Positions 24,457-33,115 are shown, counted from the first letter of the stretch. The stretch: DNA of 64,000 nt from Eubacterium sp. 1001713B170207_170306_E7 (GCF_015547515.1 NZ_JADMVE010000011.1:40341-104340); one strand, 5' to 3'. The notes: generated by a model not told the origin, from the letters alone. Program-made: numbers and translations.

Positions 24457-24491
24457 AAAACTCCTGATGGTCTTACCAATCAGGAGTTTTT
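24457..24491 (+). terminator. Rho-independent terminator of the acyl-CoA cluster
   Basis: AAAACTCCTGAT (24457-24468) pairs perfectly with ATCAGGAGTTTT (24479-24490) and is followed by T. The symmetric A and T ends make it potentially bidirectional. Confidence 0.9.
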
Positions 24492-24503
24492 GCGCGATTT
24501 CAA

Positions 24504-24532
24504 TTGACAAAAAATTGCGGATAAAATATAAT
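24504..24532 (+). promoter_or_regulatory. Promoter of the MarR-family gene
   Basis: TTGACA (24504-24509), 17-bp spacer, TATAAT (24527-24532). Downstream, the similar stretches ATTAGAATG and ATTAGAATTG lie between -10 and the start codon and could be autoregulatory sites. Confidence 0.8.
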
Positions 24533-24583
24533 TAATTAGAATGTAAATATTTCTGTAACAAAAGAATTAGAATTGAGGTTTTT

Positions 24584-25006
24584 ATGGAATTACATGATTG
24601 TATAAATTTTTTATTGACCACTGCGCAGCACAATGTTTTTCAATACCTGAGCCAAAGGCTGGCGCCCTATGACATCACACCATCGCAGTATGGCGTGTTG
24701 AACTGCTTGTGGGGCAGAGAACACAATACGCCAAAGCAGATCGCAGATACCTTGTGTCTTGAAACCTCGACGATTTCGGGAGTTCTGGACAGAATGCAGA
24801 AAAAAGGACTGATTGACCGTATTGTCAACGTTGAAGATCGGAGAGAAGTGCAGGTCATTGCGACTGAAAAGGGCAACCAGCTGGAGGAACCCGTTTTAAA
24901 AATTATTGAGGAAGTCAATATTGAGGCTTTAAAGGATTTGGACGGCGCGCAGCAGGAACAGCTTAAAGCTTATTTGCGGATTATCGCGAATGGTGATTTC
25001 AAATAG
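24584..25006 (+). CDS. MarR-family transcriptional regulator
   Basis: 140 residues; winged helix-turn-helix with ITPSQYGVLNCLWGREHNTPKQIADTLCLETSTISGVLDRMQKKGLIDRIVNVEDRREVQVIATEKG, the standard MarR recognition helix and DxRxxxV wing. MarR proteins are dimeric repressors released by small ligands or oxidants. Possible targets are itself, the upstream acyl-CoA cluster or the downstream transporter; the sequence does not decide. It has its own promoter and terminator. Confidence 0.9.
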   Translation: MELHDCINFLLTTAQHNVFQYLSQRLAPYDITPSQYGVLNCLWGREHNTPKQIADTLCLETSTISGVLDRMQKKGLIDRIVNVEDRREVQVIATEKGNQLEEPVLKIIEEVNIEALKDLDGAQQEQLKAYLRIIANGDFK

Positions 25007-25023
25007 AAGCTACTGGAGAAAAG

Positions 25024-25054
25024 GCACACAGGGAGAACCGCTGTGTGCTTTTTT
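25024..25054 (+). terminator. Rho-independent terminator after marR
   Basis: GCACACAG (25024-25031) pairs with CTGTGTGC (25041-25048), then six Ts. Confidence 0.9.
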
Positions 25055-25170
25055 GCTGTACATTAAAGTAGTTTTCGTATATAATAAAAAATTGGTGCGT
25101 TAAAAGGCAATAAAAGAGCCTGTGAGAACAGAGGCACATAAAATTAAAAGTGAGGAGCGTTTTTAATTTA

Positions 25171-26529
25171 GTGGAGAATCGAAAAAGAAGTCAGTTTTCA
25201 GGAAAGCTTGGTTTTGTCCTGGCCGCCGCGGGTTCTGCCGTTGGGCTTGGCAATATATGGCGCTTTCCGTATTACGCTGCGAAATACGGCGGCGGAGCAT
25301 TTATTCTGGTTTATATCATTTTAGCGTTGACCTTTGGTTATACTCTGATGACCACAGAGATCGCGATTGGGAGAAAGACTCATCTGAGCCCCATTGGCGC
25401 TTACAAAAAATTAAACTCAAGGGCTGCCTTTATAGGCGTTTTTGCAGTGGTCGTCGCTGCGATTATTACGCCCTATTACAGCGTGATCGGCGGATGGGTC
25501 ATCAAATATCTGACTGTTTTTGCAACCGGAGGGATGACAGAGGCAGCAACGGATACTTTCTTTTCAAATTATATCAGCACAAGTGCAGAACCCATTATCT
25601 GGATGGGGCTTTTTATTCTGATTGGAGCGGTTATTTTGTTTGGCGGTGTAAAGGGAGGTATTGAGAGGGCCAGTAAGATACTGATGCCTGTTTTGGTGCT
25701 TCTGACCATTTTTCTGGCCGCCTATTCGTTCACGCTTCCAGGTGCGCTTGACGGTTTTAAATACCTGCTGATTCCGGATTTTTCGAGATTTTCAATTATG
25801 GGGGTAGTAGCCGCCATGGGGCAGATGTTTTACTCAATGTCCTTAGGAATGGCGATTATGGTTACCTATGGATCCTACATGAAAAAAGATGAAAATATCG
25901 AAAAATGCGTCGGTCAGATTGAGATTTTTGATACCGGCATAGCCATATTGGCGGCTATGATGATTGTTCCGGCGGTTTTCGCTTTTTCGGGTGGAGATCC
26001 GAGCGCGTTAAACGCAGGCCCAGGCCTGATGTTTATTACTTTGCCCAAGGTGTTTGCTTCAATGCCAATGGGCGGTATGGTTGGGGCGGTTTTCTTTGCG
26101 CTGGTGTTATTTGCGGCCCTTACCTCTGTTATTTCACTAATGGAAGCCATTATCAGTGCTGTGTGCGACCAGTTTAAGCTGCCGAGAAAGAATGCTGTTT
26201 TTATGGTGGCGCTGCTTTGCTTTGTTGTGGGTATGGCGCCGAGCCTTGGCTTTGGATTGTGGGACAGCGTTCAGATCTTTGGGCTGCAGATTCTTGATTT
26301 TATGGACTTTGCATCCAATTATATCCTGATGCCCTTGGGCTCCTGCCTGACCTGTGTCTTGGTTGGATGGATCATCAAACCAGATTTTGTCCTGAGTGAG
26401 CTTAAATCCTCAGGGGAGTTTAGACGGGAAAAGCTTTATATTTTTATGCTGAAATACATTGCGCCGGTCTTTACCATCGCAATTATGGTAGCCTATATAC
26501 TGGATACTTTTAAAATAATCAAGCTTTAG
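25171..26529 (+). CDS. Sodium-dependent transporter (neurotransmitter:sodium symporter family)
   Basis: 452 residues from GTG 25171; GAGGAG is upstream at 25152-25157. A GTG at 25150 in the same frame would add seven residues and is possible. The N-terminal signature FSGKLGFVLAAAGSAVGLGNIWRF then YAAKYGGGAF is the SNF/NSS motif lining the sodium and substrate sites. About 11-12 membrane helices follow, as in LeuT and MhsT. Bacterial members import amino acids with sodium, which suits an acetogen with a sodium-based energy economy. The substrate is unknown. Confidence 0.9.
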   Translation: MENRKRSQFSGKLGFVLAAAGSAVGLGNIWRFPYYAAKYGGGAFILVYIILALTFGYTLMTTEIAIGRKTHLSPIGAYKKLNSRAAFIGVFAVVVAAIITPYYSVIGGWVIKYLTVFATGGMTEAATDTFFSNYISTSAEPIIWMGLFILIGAVILFGGVKGGIERASKILMPVLVLLTIFLAAYSFTLPGALDGFKYLLIPDFSRFSIMGVVAAMGQMFYSMSLGMAIMVTYGSYMKKDENIEKCVGQIEIFDTGIAILAAMMIVPAVFAFSGGDPSALNAGPGLMFITLPKVFASMPMGGMVGAVFFALVLFAALTSVISLMEAIISAVCDQFKLPRKNAVFMVALLCFVVGMAPSLGFGLWDSVQIFGLQILDFMDFASNYILMPLGSCLTCVLVGWIIKPDFVLSELKSSGEFRREKLYIFMLKYIAPVFTIAIMVAYILDTFKIIKL

Positions 26530-26544
26530 GCAAAGCGAAAAAAC

Positions 26545-27204
26545 ATGCTGTGGTTATTTCTTTTAGGATTGTTTTTTGCTGTTGCTGTGATCTTTAATCA
26601 ATGGATCAAAAATAAAAAGAAGCGTAAAGCTGGTGAGATGGGTGAAACTGAAGTTTATCAGATCCTCAACAAAATAATACCTGGAAGCAGTGTTGTTTTT
26701 AGAAATCTTTATCTGCCGACAGCAAAAGGAAGCACAGAGATCGACCTTCTTCTGTTGACTCGAAAGGGGTTTTTTGTCTTTGAGATTAAAAACTATCGTG
26801 GTAATATTTTTGGGGATGAACGGTACAGCGAATGGGTCAAAATTCTGAGCAATGGCAGAAGAGTCCCCTTTTATAATCCGATATGGCAAAATGAAGGGCA
26901 TATCCGCGCTCTGCTCTGTCTTTTTCCGGAAATTAACCCAAAGCGTGTTTACTCACGCATTGTGTTCTGCGGCAGCAGTGAAATAAAAAAAGTAAAAATT
27001 AAAAGTCGGAACGTTTTGGTTTTGAAACAGAGTGCGTTAAAAAGAAAGATGAAATGGAAGCTCCGGCTGGGTTTTAACAGGTTTTCCAGAAATGAGCTGT
27101 CCTTTTTTGAGAAGCGGCTCCAGGAATTTGCAGATACGGACAGGCGCGTAAAGCACAGTCATAAAAAACAGGTTAAAAGCCTGAAAAAGCGGCATCTGGC
27201 CTGA
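26545..27204 (+). CDS. Membrane-anchored NERD (nuclease-related) domain protein
   Basis: 219 residues. An N-terminal membrane helix (LWLFLLGLFFAVAVIFNQW) and basic KNKKKRKAG precede a NERD domain: GEMGETEVYQIL..., FRNLYLP..., STEIDLLLLTRKGFFVFEIKNYRG, then WVKILSNGRRVPFYNPIWQNEGHIRAL. The nuclease-like residues D67, E80 and K82 (the D...E-x-K core) are intact. The C-terminus is strongly basic. NERD proteins are thought to act on DNA, but precise functions are largely unknown. It starts 15 bp after the transporter gene, so it is probably co-transcribed. Confidence 0.85.
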   Translation: MLWLFLLGLFFAVAVIFNQWIKNKKKRKAGEMGETEVYQILNKIIPGSSVVFRNLYLPTAKGSTEIDLLLLTRKGFFVFEIKNYRGNIFGDERYSEWVKILSNGRRVPFYNPIWQNEGHIRALLCLFPEINPKRVYSRIVFCGSSEIKKVKIKSRNVLVLKQSALKRKMKWKLRLGFNRFSRNELSFFEKRLQEFADTDRRVKHSHKKQVKSLKKRHLA

Positions 27205-27226
27205 GAACAGTAAAACCTAAAGGAAG

Positions 27227-27263
27227 CAGGTTGTAATATAAATCCTATTACAGCCTGTTTTTT
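27227..27263 (+). terminator. Rho-independent terminator after the NERD gene
   Basis: CAGGTTGTAATA (27227-27238) pairs with TATTACAGCCTG (27246-27257, one G-U), followed by Ts. Confidence 0.88.
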
Positions 27264-27310
27264 ATATGCAAAAATATAGTATAATAAGAAAAAAGAAAGG
27301 GGGAGTAAGG

Positions 27311-28321
27311 ATGCTTAAGATTCTGACGGGAATCTTTTACCTGTTTATTTTGGTTATCCTGGCATTTGTCATGATAAAGCTTATAAGCCGGCGGATGAAA
27401 AATACGTTTAAACCACGGAAATCCAAAGTCAGCTATGCTGTCGAAATTGACCCTAGAACAGCAGCTCCCCAGCTTTTAAACCAGATACTCTTAATGCTTC
27501 CCGGCGAAAGCAATGAGGTTCTTTCACGAATGTGTATTCTTGCAAATGACGGAAACCAGGCAGAAATTGATGTTTTGTTGATTTGTCCGACAGGCCTCTA
27601 TCTGTTCAATTCCATCAATGAGTCCGGGTATGTCACGGGCAGTGAAGAGGACCGGCAGTGGTTTGTTTTACAGGAGGACGGAAACCGCAAAGCATTTAAA
27701 AATCCTCTTGAGGAAAACAGGTATAGCATACAGGCTCTGCTGACGCGCTATCCCGAAATAAAGGAGGAGTGGATTCACGATTATGTGGTTTTCAGCAACC
27801 GATGCGGCATAAGAGCGTTACAGGTAGAAGCAGCATCGACTATTGTACTGAACAGAAAAAAACTTTTTGAGAGGCTTCGTGGCCAGATTGCAGAACAGCC
27901 TGTTGTTTTAACGCCAGAGCGTATTCAGTATCTTTATAATCGGCTGAAGCTTTATACAGACGGAAAAAATATGCCCTCAGATTCAAATCGGAGGAAAACG
28001 GGGAGGCAGCCCTTTTCGCCTAAAACAGCAATGGAAATTCATGAAGTGAAAGCTCCAGATCTTACGCAATTTTCACCGGAGGATCAATGCTTGAAAAATA
28101 AGCTCATGATTTTTGCGAAGGATCAAAGCCGGAGAGACGGGGTTGACGTGGCGCAGGTGTTGGACAGGACGAGGATTGAGAATCTTGTAAATATGAAGCC
28201 CCAAAACCGGATTGAGCTCGAAACGGTTCAGGGAATGGATGAAAAGCGCTGTGAAAAATACGGAGAGCGCATTGTACAGATTATCGAGCAGCACTATCGT
28301 GAGACCATTGATAAATATTAA
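27311..28321 (+). CDS. Membrane protein with degenerate NERD-like domain and C-terminal HRDC domain
   Basis: 336 residues from ATG 27311 (AAAGGGGGAG just upstream; a longer in-frame start at 27266 lacks a site). An N-terminal membrane helix precedes a domain that aligns with the NERD domain of the neighbour: QAEIDVLLICPTGLYLFNSINESG against STEIDLLLLTRKGFFVFEIKNYRG. The first aspartate (D87) is kept, but the E and K of the catalytic pair are N100 and I102. The C-terminal ~75 residues (KLMIFAKDQSRRDGVDVAQV... MDEKRCEKYGERIVQII) look like an HRDC DNA-binding domain. Inferred: an inactive paralogue that tethers DNA, perhaps a partner of the intact NERD protein. Confidence 0.65.
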   Translation: MLKILTGIFYLFILVILAFVMIKLISRRMKNTFKPRKSKVSYAVEIDPRTAAPQLLNQILLMLPGESNEVLSRMCILANDGNQAEIDVLLICPTGLYLFNSINESGYVTGSEEDRQWFVLQEDGNRKAFKNPLEENRYSIQALLTRYPEIKEEWIHDYVVFSNRCGIRALQVEAASTIVLNRKKLFERLRGQIAEQPVVLTPERIQYLYNRLKLYTDGKNMPSDSNRRKTGRQPFSPKTAMEIHEVKAPDLTQFSPEDQCLKNKLMIFAKDQSRRDGVDVAQVLDRTRIENLVNMKPQNRIELETVQGMDEKRCEKYGERIVQIIEQHYRETIDKY

Positions 28322-28322
28322 G

Positions 28323-28355
28323 AAAAAAGACAGTCCGGGTGGGGCTGTCTTTTTT
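28323..28355 (+). terminator. Rho-independent terminator
   Basis: AAAAAAGACAG (28323-28333) pairs with CTGTCTTTTTT (28345-28355). Confidence 0.85.
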
Positions 28356-28500
28356 GTGAAGTCAAAAATGAACGCTTATGAACTAATGATTTTATATACG
28401 CTGCCGGCATTTACACAGGCGATCTTTTATCCTATAATCAAACCACAATTATCCTGTCAATTACCGTGCGCACGATAGACGATAAAACTGGAGGTAAAAG

Positions 28501-29202
28501 ATGGGCTTTATTGAATTAGAACAAATTACAAAAGAATATTTTATGGGTGATCAAAAAATTCTGGCGGTTAACCGAGTCAGTTTCTCGATTAAAAAAGGTG
28601 AACTGGTCGTTATTCTTGGGCCCAGCGGCGCAGGAAAAAGCACTGTTCTAAACCTGCTGGGCGGAATGGATACAGCCACAAAGGGCAGACTCTATGTTGA
28701 CGGCCGGGATATTACCGGACTCAAGGACAGCCAGCTGACAGATTACAGGGCGATGGAGGTCGGGTTTGTATTTCAATTTTACAACTTAATTCCAGCGTTG
28801 ACTGTTTATGAAAATATTGCCTTAATCAAGGAGGCGGCGCCTCAAGCGCTGGAGCCAGAAGCCGTTTTAAAATCTGTGGGGCTTTGGGAGCGTCGACATC
28901 TGTTTCCCACACAGATTTCCGGCGGAGAACAGCAGAGGACAGCCATTGCCCGGGCTCTGTGCAAAAATCCAAAGCTGTTATTGTGCGACGAGCCGACCGG
29001 AGCGCTGGATTCAGAAACAGGAGTTGTCATTTTATCTCTTCTCCAAAATATGAGTCGCCAAAATGGGCATACGGTTGTAATTGTCACGCACAATGCATCA
29101 CTTGCGGAGATGGCCGATAAGGTAATCCGGATAAAAAATGGCCGCATTGCGGACATCACGCTCAATAGGGCTCCAAAGGACGTAAGCGAGGTGAGGTGGT
29201 AA
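28501..29202 (+). CDS. ABC transporter ATP-binding protein (MacB/LolD type)
   Basis: 233 residues. Walker A GPSGAGKST, Q-loop at FVFQFYNLIPALTVYENIALI, signature ISGGEQQRTAIARAL and Walker B LLLCDEPTGALDSETG are all intact. The FQFYNLIP and EPTGALD context is that of MacB/YtrE-type exporters rather than importers. It drives the adjacent FtsX-type permease, whose start overlaps its stop. GGAGGT lies 6-9 bases before the ATG. A palindrome CGTGCGCACG (28465-28474) lies 26 bp upstream and might be an operator. Confidence 0.93.
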   Translation: MGFIELEQITKEYFMGDQKILAVNRVSFSIKKGELVVILGPSGAGKSTVLNLLGGMDTATKGRLYVDGRDITGLKDSQLTDYRAMEVGFVFQFYNLIPALTVYENIALIKEAAPQALEPEAVLKSVGLWERRHLFPTQISGGEQQRTAIARALCKNPKLLLCDEPTGALDSETGVVILSLLQNMSRQNGHTVVIVTHNASLAEMADKVIRIKNGRIADITLNRAPKDVSEVRW

Positions 29203-31478
29203 TGCTGCTGCGAAAAATGCTGCGTGATTTAAAGAATAATGCCGCTCAGTTCCTGGCGATCTTTTTGATGATTTTTTTAGGGGTATTCATATTTTCAGGA
29301 ATGACCAGTATTGGACAGGGGATGAAAGAATCAAGCCAGGATTACTATGATGAAACCCACCTTGCGGACGCTGTTGTTTACAGCAGCTTTTTTACAGATC
29401 AGGATTACAGACAACTAGAGCGCATCCCTGGGGTTTCGGCAGTAACCAGAAGATTACAATTGGATACGGCCTACGAATCAGACAGCGCGACGATCCTACA
29501 GCTGAATGTTATTGACAGCGATGCCCTGTCGGGATGCCATCTGGTGGAGGGAGAAGCCTTTGGCGGCAGTGCGGACGGTATATGGCTGGACAGTGAGTTT
29601 GCAAAAGCACATCAGGTAAAAACAGGAGATGTTATCAGCCTTACTTATCAGAATGAAGCTCTTGCAAAAGAGGTGAAGGGGCTTGTGATGCAGCCGGAGT
29701 ATTTGTATTCTGTCAGGAATAATAATGAGGTGGTACCGGATCACACCCGGTATGGCTATGCCTTTATGCCGGAAGATGCCTGGAGTTTTGGCTCTGTGCC
29801 TTATACCCAGGCACTTTTGAAAACAGAAGGATTATCTAAAGATGTTTTGGAAAGCAGGATAGCAGAAACCCTGCCGGGCAGGACAACGATGCTTGTCATG
29901 CAGGAGGATAGCCCGAGTGTCGCCATGTTTCGGAACGAAGTTGATCAGATGAAAGCTGTGGGGTCCGTTTATCCAGTCGTTTTTCTGGTCATTGCCATAC
30001 TCACGACATTGACGACGATGACCAGGATAACAGCGGATCAGAGAGTCCAGATCGGCACCATGAAGGCGCTGGGGATAAAAAACAGAAAAATCACGCTGCA
30101 TTATCTGTCCTTTGGGCTTTTAGTGGGGGGCGCCGGCAGTATCCTTGGTGTTTTTGCCGGACCGTTTTTTTTGCCGCCGCTGGTTTTTAGATTTCAGAAA
30201 TCAATGTATACCATGCCATGGTGGAACAGTGCGGTGACCCCGCCTGTTTATATCATGGCGGTTTTGTGCCTTTTGATCTGCTGTGCCAGCTGCTATGGAG
30301 CAAGCCGTAAGCAGCTGAGGGGAGCTGCCGCAGAAACACTGCGGCCCAAAACGCCAAAGGCGGGCCGTCACACAGCCATTGAAAAAAGCCGTTTCTGGAA
30401 CCGGATGGGCTTTTACAGCCAGTGGAATATCCGCGATATTCTCAGAAATAAACTGCGGTCGTTGATCACTGTGTTTGGCATTATTGGCTGTATGATGCTT
30501 ATTCTGTGCGGTTTGGGAATGCGTGACACGGTCAGTAACCTTTCTGAGACCATGTACGGCACACTTCAAACCTATGAAACAAAGGTCAGCTTATCTGAAA
30601 AATGTACTGACGAACAGAGAGCACAGCTTGAAAAAGAAAAGAATCATCAGTTTTTGCAGGAAGCCACAGTGGAAATTGAAAGAGACAGCAGTAAGGATAC
30701 ACTCATCCTCTCTGTTTTTGATCAAGGTCCTTATTTCAATTTTCAGGATGAAAGGGGTCTGGCACTTTCCCTGCCAGACGAGGGGGCTGCCATTACGCGC
30801 AAAACAGCTGAAAGCAAGGGGCTTTCTGTGGGAGATACGTTTAAATGGCGGAGCTATGGAAGCCAGGACTGGCATACTGAACGGGTAGAGGAAATCATAC
30901 AAACCCCTTTGGAACAGGGGATATACATGAGCCGGACAGCCTTTGAAAAAAGTGGGGAAGGCTTTAAGCCCACTGCTTTTGTGAGCGATGAGGCGGCTGA
31001 AAGCTTTTCAGGAGAAGCCTATGAGACGGTTCAATCCCGGGAAGATTTAGTTGCGTCGCTTGACAGTATGCTCGAAATGATGAACGCCATTATTTTTATC
31101 ATGATCGGCGCGGCAGTTGTTCTGGGCCTTGTGGTCCTTTATAATCTTGGAGCACTTTCGTTTCAGGAAAAGATGCGGGAGCTGGCGACCTTAAAGGTTC
31201 TGGGCTTTCAGCATAAACGGCTGACAAAGCTGCTGCGACGGCAGACGATCTGGCTGACGCTTGTGGGAATTATTGCCGGAATCCCGTGCGGGTATGGGCT
31301 GGTTGCATACATGATGCTCTTTATGGGCGATACCCTGGATATGCAGCCTAAGATACAGCTTTGGTCTTATGCGTTCAGCGGTGTTGGGATTCTGGCGATC
31401 TCTCTGTTTGTCGGATGGCTTGTATCCAGAAAGCTGAAGCGGATCGACATGGTCAGTGCTTTAAAATCCGTCGAATAG
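29202..31478 (+). CDS. FtsX/MacB-type ABC permease
   Basis: 758 residues from ATG 29202, which overlaps the preceding stop (TAATG) and has GAGGTGAGG upstream; a GTG 6 bp earlier is the alternative. A membrane helix near residue 20 is followed by a ~230-residue external domain, three helices (FtsX domain around IAILTTLTTMTRITADQRVQIGTMKALGI), a basic loop, a second helix with external domain (~420-600), and a final three-helix FtsX block with FQEKMRELATLKVLGF. Two FtsX units in one chain are common in Firmicute export or lipid-handling systems. Substrate unknown; the convergent TetR gene suggests inducible drug or lipid efflux. Confidence 0.9.
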   Translation: MLLRKMLRDLKNNAAQFLAIFLMIFLGVFIFSGMTSIGQGMKESSQDYYDETHLADAVVYSSFFTDQDYRQLERIPGVSAVTRRLQLDTAYESDSATILQLNVIDSDALSGCHLVEGEAFGGSADGIWLDSEFAKAHQVKTGDVISLTYQNEALAKEVKGLVMQPEYLYSVRNNNEVVPDHTRYGYAFMPEDAWSFGSVPYTQALLKTEGLSKDVLESRIAETLPGRTTMLVMQEDSPSVAMFRNEVDQMKAVGSVYPVVFLVIAILTTLTTMTRITADQRVQIGTMKALGIKNRKITLHYLSFGLLVGGAGSILGVFAGPFFLPPLVFRFQKSMYTMPWWNSAVTPPVYIMAVLCLLICCASCYGASRKQLRGAAAETLRPKTPKAGRHTAIEKSRFWNRMGFYSQWNIRDILRNKLRSLITVFGIIGCMMLILCGLGMRDTVSNLSETMYGTLQTYETKVSLSEKCTDEQRAQLEKEKNHQFLQEATVEIERDSSKDTLILSVFDQGPYFNFQDERGLALSLPDEGAAITRKTAESKGLSVGDTFKWRSYGSQDWHTERVEEIIQTPLEQGIYMSRTAFEKSGEGFKPTAFVSDEAAESFSGEAYETVQSREDLVASLDSMLEMMNAIIFIMIGAAVVLGLVVLYNLGALSFQEKMRELATLKVLGFQHKRLTKLLRRQTIWLTLVGIIAGIPCGYGLVAYMMLFMGDTLDMQPKIQLWSYAFSGVGILAISLFVGWLVSRKLKRIDMVSALKSVE

Positions 31479-31488
31479 CCATAGTGCA

Positions 31489-32070
31489 TCAGAAATCTGT
31501 GAGGTCTGGAAGACCAAAAGCAAGGGCGACAATATAATCGTAAAGGTCCTGCTTGCGTTCTTCCAGGCTTTTGTCACTTTTTGCAATCGAAAGAAAGGCG
31601 GCAATGGTTCCCTTGAGCATTGCAGTGCTCAGATTATTATCATGAGGAAGTTTAAGGTGCTCGGCAAGATGCTCAGAAAAAAGTCTGAGCAGGCGGTCGC
31701 GCTGAGCCATATACTTTGTTCCCTCGCAGCCCTCCAATAAAATAACAACACCTTTGCTCATCAGCAAATCTAAAGGGAAAACCTCTGGCAGAATGTCGCC
31801 GATAATCGCCAGATAGTTATTTTTTGTGAGGGCGCTTACAGAAAATTCCCGGTGTTTTTCAATCATGGCGTCTATTTTTTCAGGAATATGGCCGACTACC
31901 GCGTCGAGAAGCGCTTCTTTGTTTTTAAAGTAGTTATAGATATTGCCAAGGGTGGTGTTTGCCTTTTTGGCAATGGTGCGCATGGAAGCTTCCTTATAAC
32001 CGCGTTTATAAAATTCGTCCTCTGCTGCCAAAAGAATTTCCTGACGTATCTCATCTTTTTTTATCTGCAT
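31489..32070 (-). CDS. TetR-family transcriptional repressor
   Basis: 193 residues. N-terminal TetR helix-turn-helix: IRQEILLAAEDEFYKRGYKEASMRTIAKKANTTLGNIYNYFKNKEALLDAVV. The C-terminal ligand domain is not assignable. It converges on the ABC permease gene (10-bp gap between stops), a common layout for a repressor of an adjacent exporter. A perfect palindrome TGTTCGTGAACA lies about 75 bp upstream of its start, next to its likely -10 box, and probably serves as its own operator. Confidence 0.9.
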   Translation of the reverse strand: MQIKKDEIRQEILLAAEDEFYKRGYKEASMRTIAKKANTTLGNIYNYFKNKEALLDAVVGHIPEKIDAMIEKHREFSVSALTKNNYLAIIGDILPEVFPLDLLMSKGVVILLEGCEGTKYMAQRDRLLRLFSEHLAEHLKLPHDNNLSTAMLKGTIAAFLSIAKSDKSLEERKQDLYDYIVALAFGLPDLTDF

Positions 32071-32145
32071 GGGTACTCCGTTATAAAATTGAATGCTGCT
32101 TATTGGGCCGATTTTTCGGGTGTTTTAATATTAGTATAGCATATG

Positions 32146-32157
32146 TGTTCGTGAACA
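32146..32157. promoter_or_regulatory. Palindromic operator candidate for the TetR repressor
   Basis: TGTTC-GT-GAACA is a perfect inverted repeat. On the minus strand a TATACT -10-like box (about 32133-32138) lies just downstream, so a protein bound here would block the tetR promoter. The site lies between the divergent tetR and rhodanese operons. Confidence 0.5.
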
Positions 32158-32181
32158 ATAATGAAATTTTTAAAAAAGAGC

Positions 32182-32242
32182 TTGACAAAACAAAGTGTAA
32201 CTTTTATAATTACAATCAAGAAGTGTAACAAGTATGGTTACA
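32182..32242 (+). promoter_or_regulatory. Promoter and twin operators of the rhodanese-hypR-merA-trx operon
   Basis: TTGACA (32182-32187), 17-bp spacer, TATAAT (32205-32210). Two copies of TGTAAC-N7-(G/A)TTACA overlap it: 32196-32214 straddles the -10 box and 32224-32242 lies over the early transcript. The copies are exactly 28 bp apart. Such paired dyads suit a dimeric Rrf2 repressor, and an Rrf2 gene is second in this operon, implying autoregulation. Confidence 0.7.
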
Positions 32243-32255
32243 AAATGGAGGGTTC

Positions 32256-32693
32256 ATGAAGAAAAAGGGTATATTTATCTTAACACTGCTGTTATTGACA
32301 GCAGCGATCTATACAGGCTGCACAGCACAGCCCTCCGGGGATAACAGCCAAACAGAACAAAAAGGAGATAAAAATATGGTAAAAGCAGAATATCATAAGA
32401 TTTCTCAGGATGAAGCCAAAAAGAGAATGGACGAGCATGAAAATATTATGATCATCGATGTCAGACAAGAGAATGAATACAAAGAAGGGCATATCAAGGA
32501 TGCGGTCTTAATCCCGCTTGACACCATTGGCGATGAAATGCCTGAGGCGCTTCCGGATTTGCAGCAGGAAATTTTAGTCTACTGCCGGAGTGGCAAACGC
32601 AGCGAACAGGCCTCGAGGAAGCTGGTGGCCCTAGGGTATGCCAATGTTTATGATTTTGGCGGGATCAACACCTGGCCCTATGAAACGGAGTGA
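32256..32693 (+). CDS. Rhodanese-like lipoprotein
   Basis: 145 residues. Signal peptide MKKKGIFILTLLLLTAAIY followed by TGC, a lipobox-like cysteine at residue 22, so the protein is probably lipid-anchored outside the membrane. The rhodanese domain follows: MIIDVRQENEYKEGHI and the active-site loop VYCRSGKRSEQA, where the Cys carries persulfide sulfur. Secreted rhodaneses handle sulfane sulfur or thiol oxidation products. As first gene of a thiol-stress operon it may deal with sulfur species formed by hypohalous oxidants; this link is inference. Confidence 0.87.
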   Translation: MKKKGIFILTLLLLTAAIYTGCTAQPSGDNSQTEQKGDKNMVKAEYHKISQDEAKKRMDEHENIMIIDVRQENEYKEGHIKDAVLIPLDTIGDEMPEALPDLQQEILVYCRSGKRSEQASRKLVALGYANVYDFGGINTWPYETE

Positions 32694-32698
32694 TTGAA

Positions 32699-33115
32699 TT
32701 GACAGGTGAATTTAGTATTGCGGTTCACGCCCTGGTTTTTCTAAACCATCATCTGGGCGAGATTTTATCCAGTGAGGCGCTTGCTGAAAATGTATGTACC
32801 AACCCTGCAAGAATCCGCAAGGTAATGGCAAAGCTTAAAAAAGCAGGGTTGGTTAAAACAAAGAGCGGCAGCGAAGGCGGCTATTATTTTGATCTGGATC
32901 CTTTTTCGGTGGATCTGCGTTCGATCTGTGAAGCGATTGGCGGAAAGGTGGTATCCACCTCATGGCGCTCTGGGGATTCGGAAATGGATTGTCTGATCGC
33001 CTCGGGCATGGCGGACATAATGGACGAAATTTTTATGTCCATTGATGCTGTTGGGAAAAAAGAGCTGGAAAAAACAACGGTTGGCGACATAGATCTTAAA
33101 ATTTTTGGTTCGTGA
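32699..33115 (+). CDS. Rrf2-family redox regulator, HypR-like
   Basis: 138 residues from TTG 32699; GGAG sits 8 bases upstream, whereas the GTG at 32690 has no site. An Rrf2 winged helix (EFSIAVHALVFLNHH, LAENVCTNPARIRKVMAKLKKAGLVKTKSGSEGGYYF) is followed by a dimer helix. It lacks the three-cysteine iron-sulfur ligand set of IscR/NsrR. Instead it has C33, C77 and C98. In Staphylococcus aureus HypR, Cys33 and Cys99 form the disulfide that senses hypochlorite, and HypR controls the adjacent merA; the next gene here is merA-like. Likely an oxidant-released repressor of its own operon. Confidence 0.78.
   Translation: MTGEFSIAVHALVFLNHHLGEILSSEALAENVCTNPARIRKVMAKLKKAGLVKTKSGSEGGYYFDLDPFSVDLRSICEAIGGKVVSTSWRSGDSEMDCLIASGMADIMDEIFMSIDAVGKKELEKTTVGDIDLKIFGS

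Noticed and set aside
28212..28478. Open frame across the end of the HRDC gene into the gap before the ABC genes
   Set aside because: It overlaps the real gene in another frame and crosses a terminator; no ribosome site and no recognisable protein.
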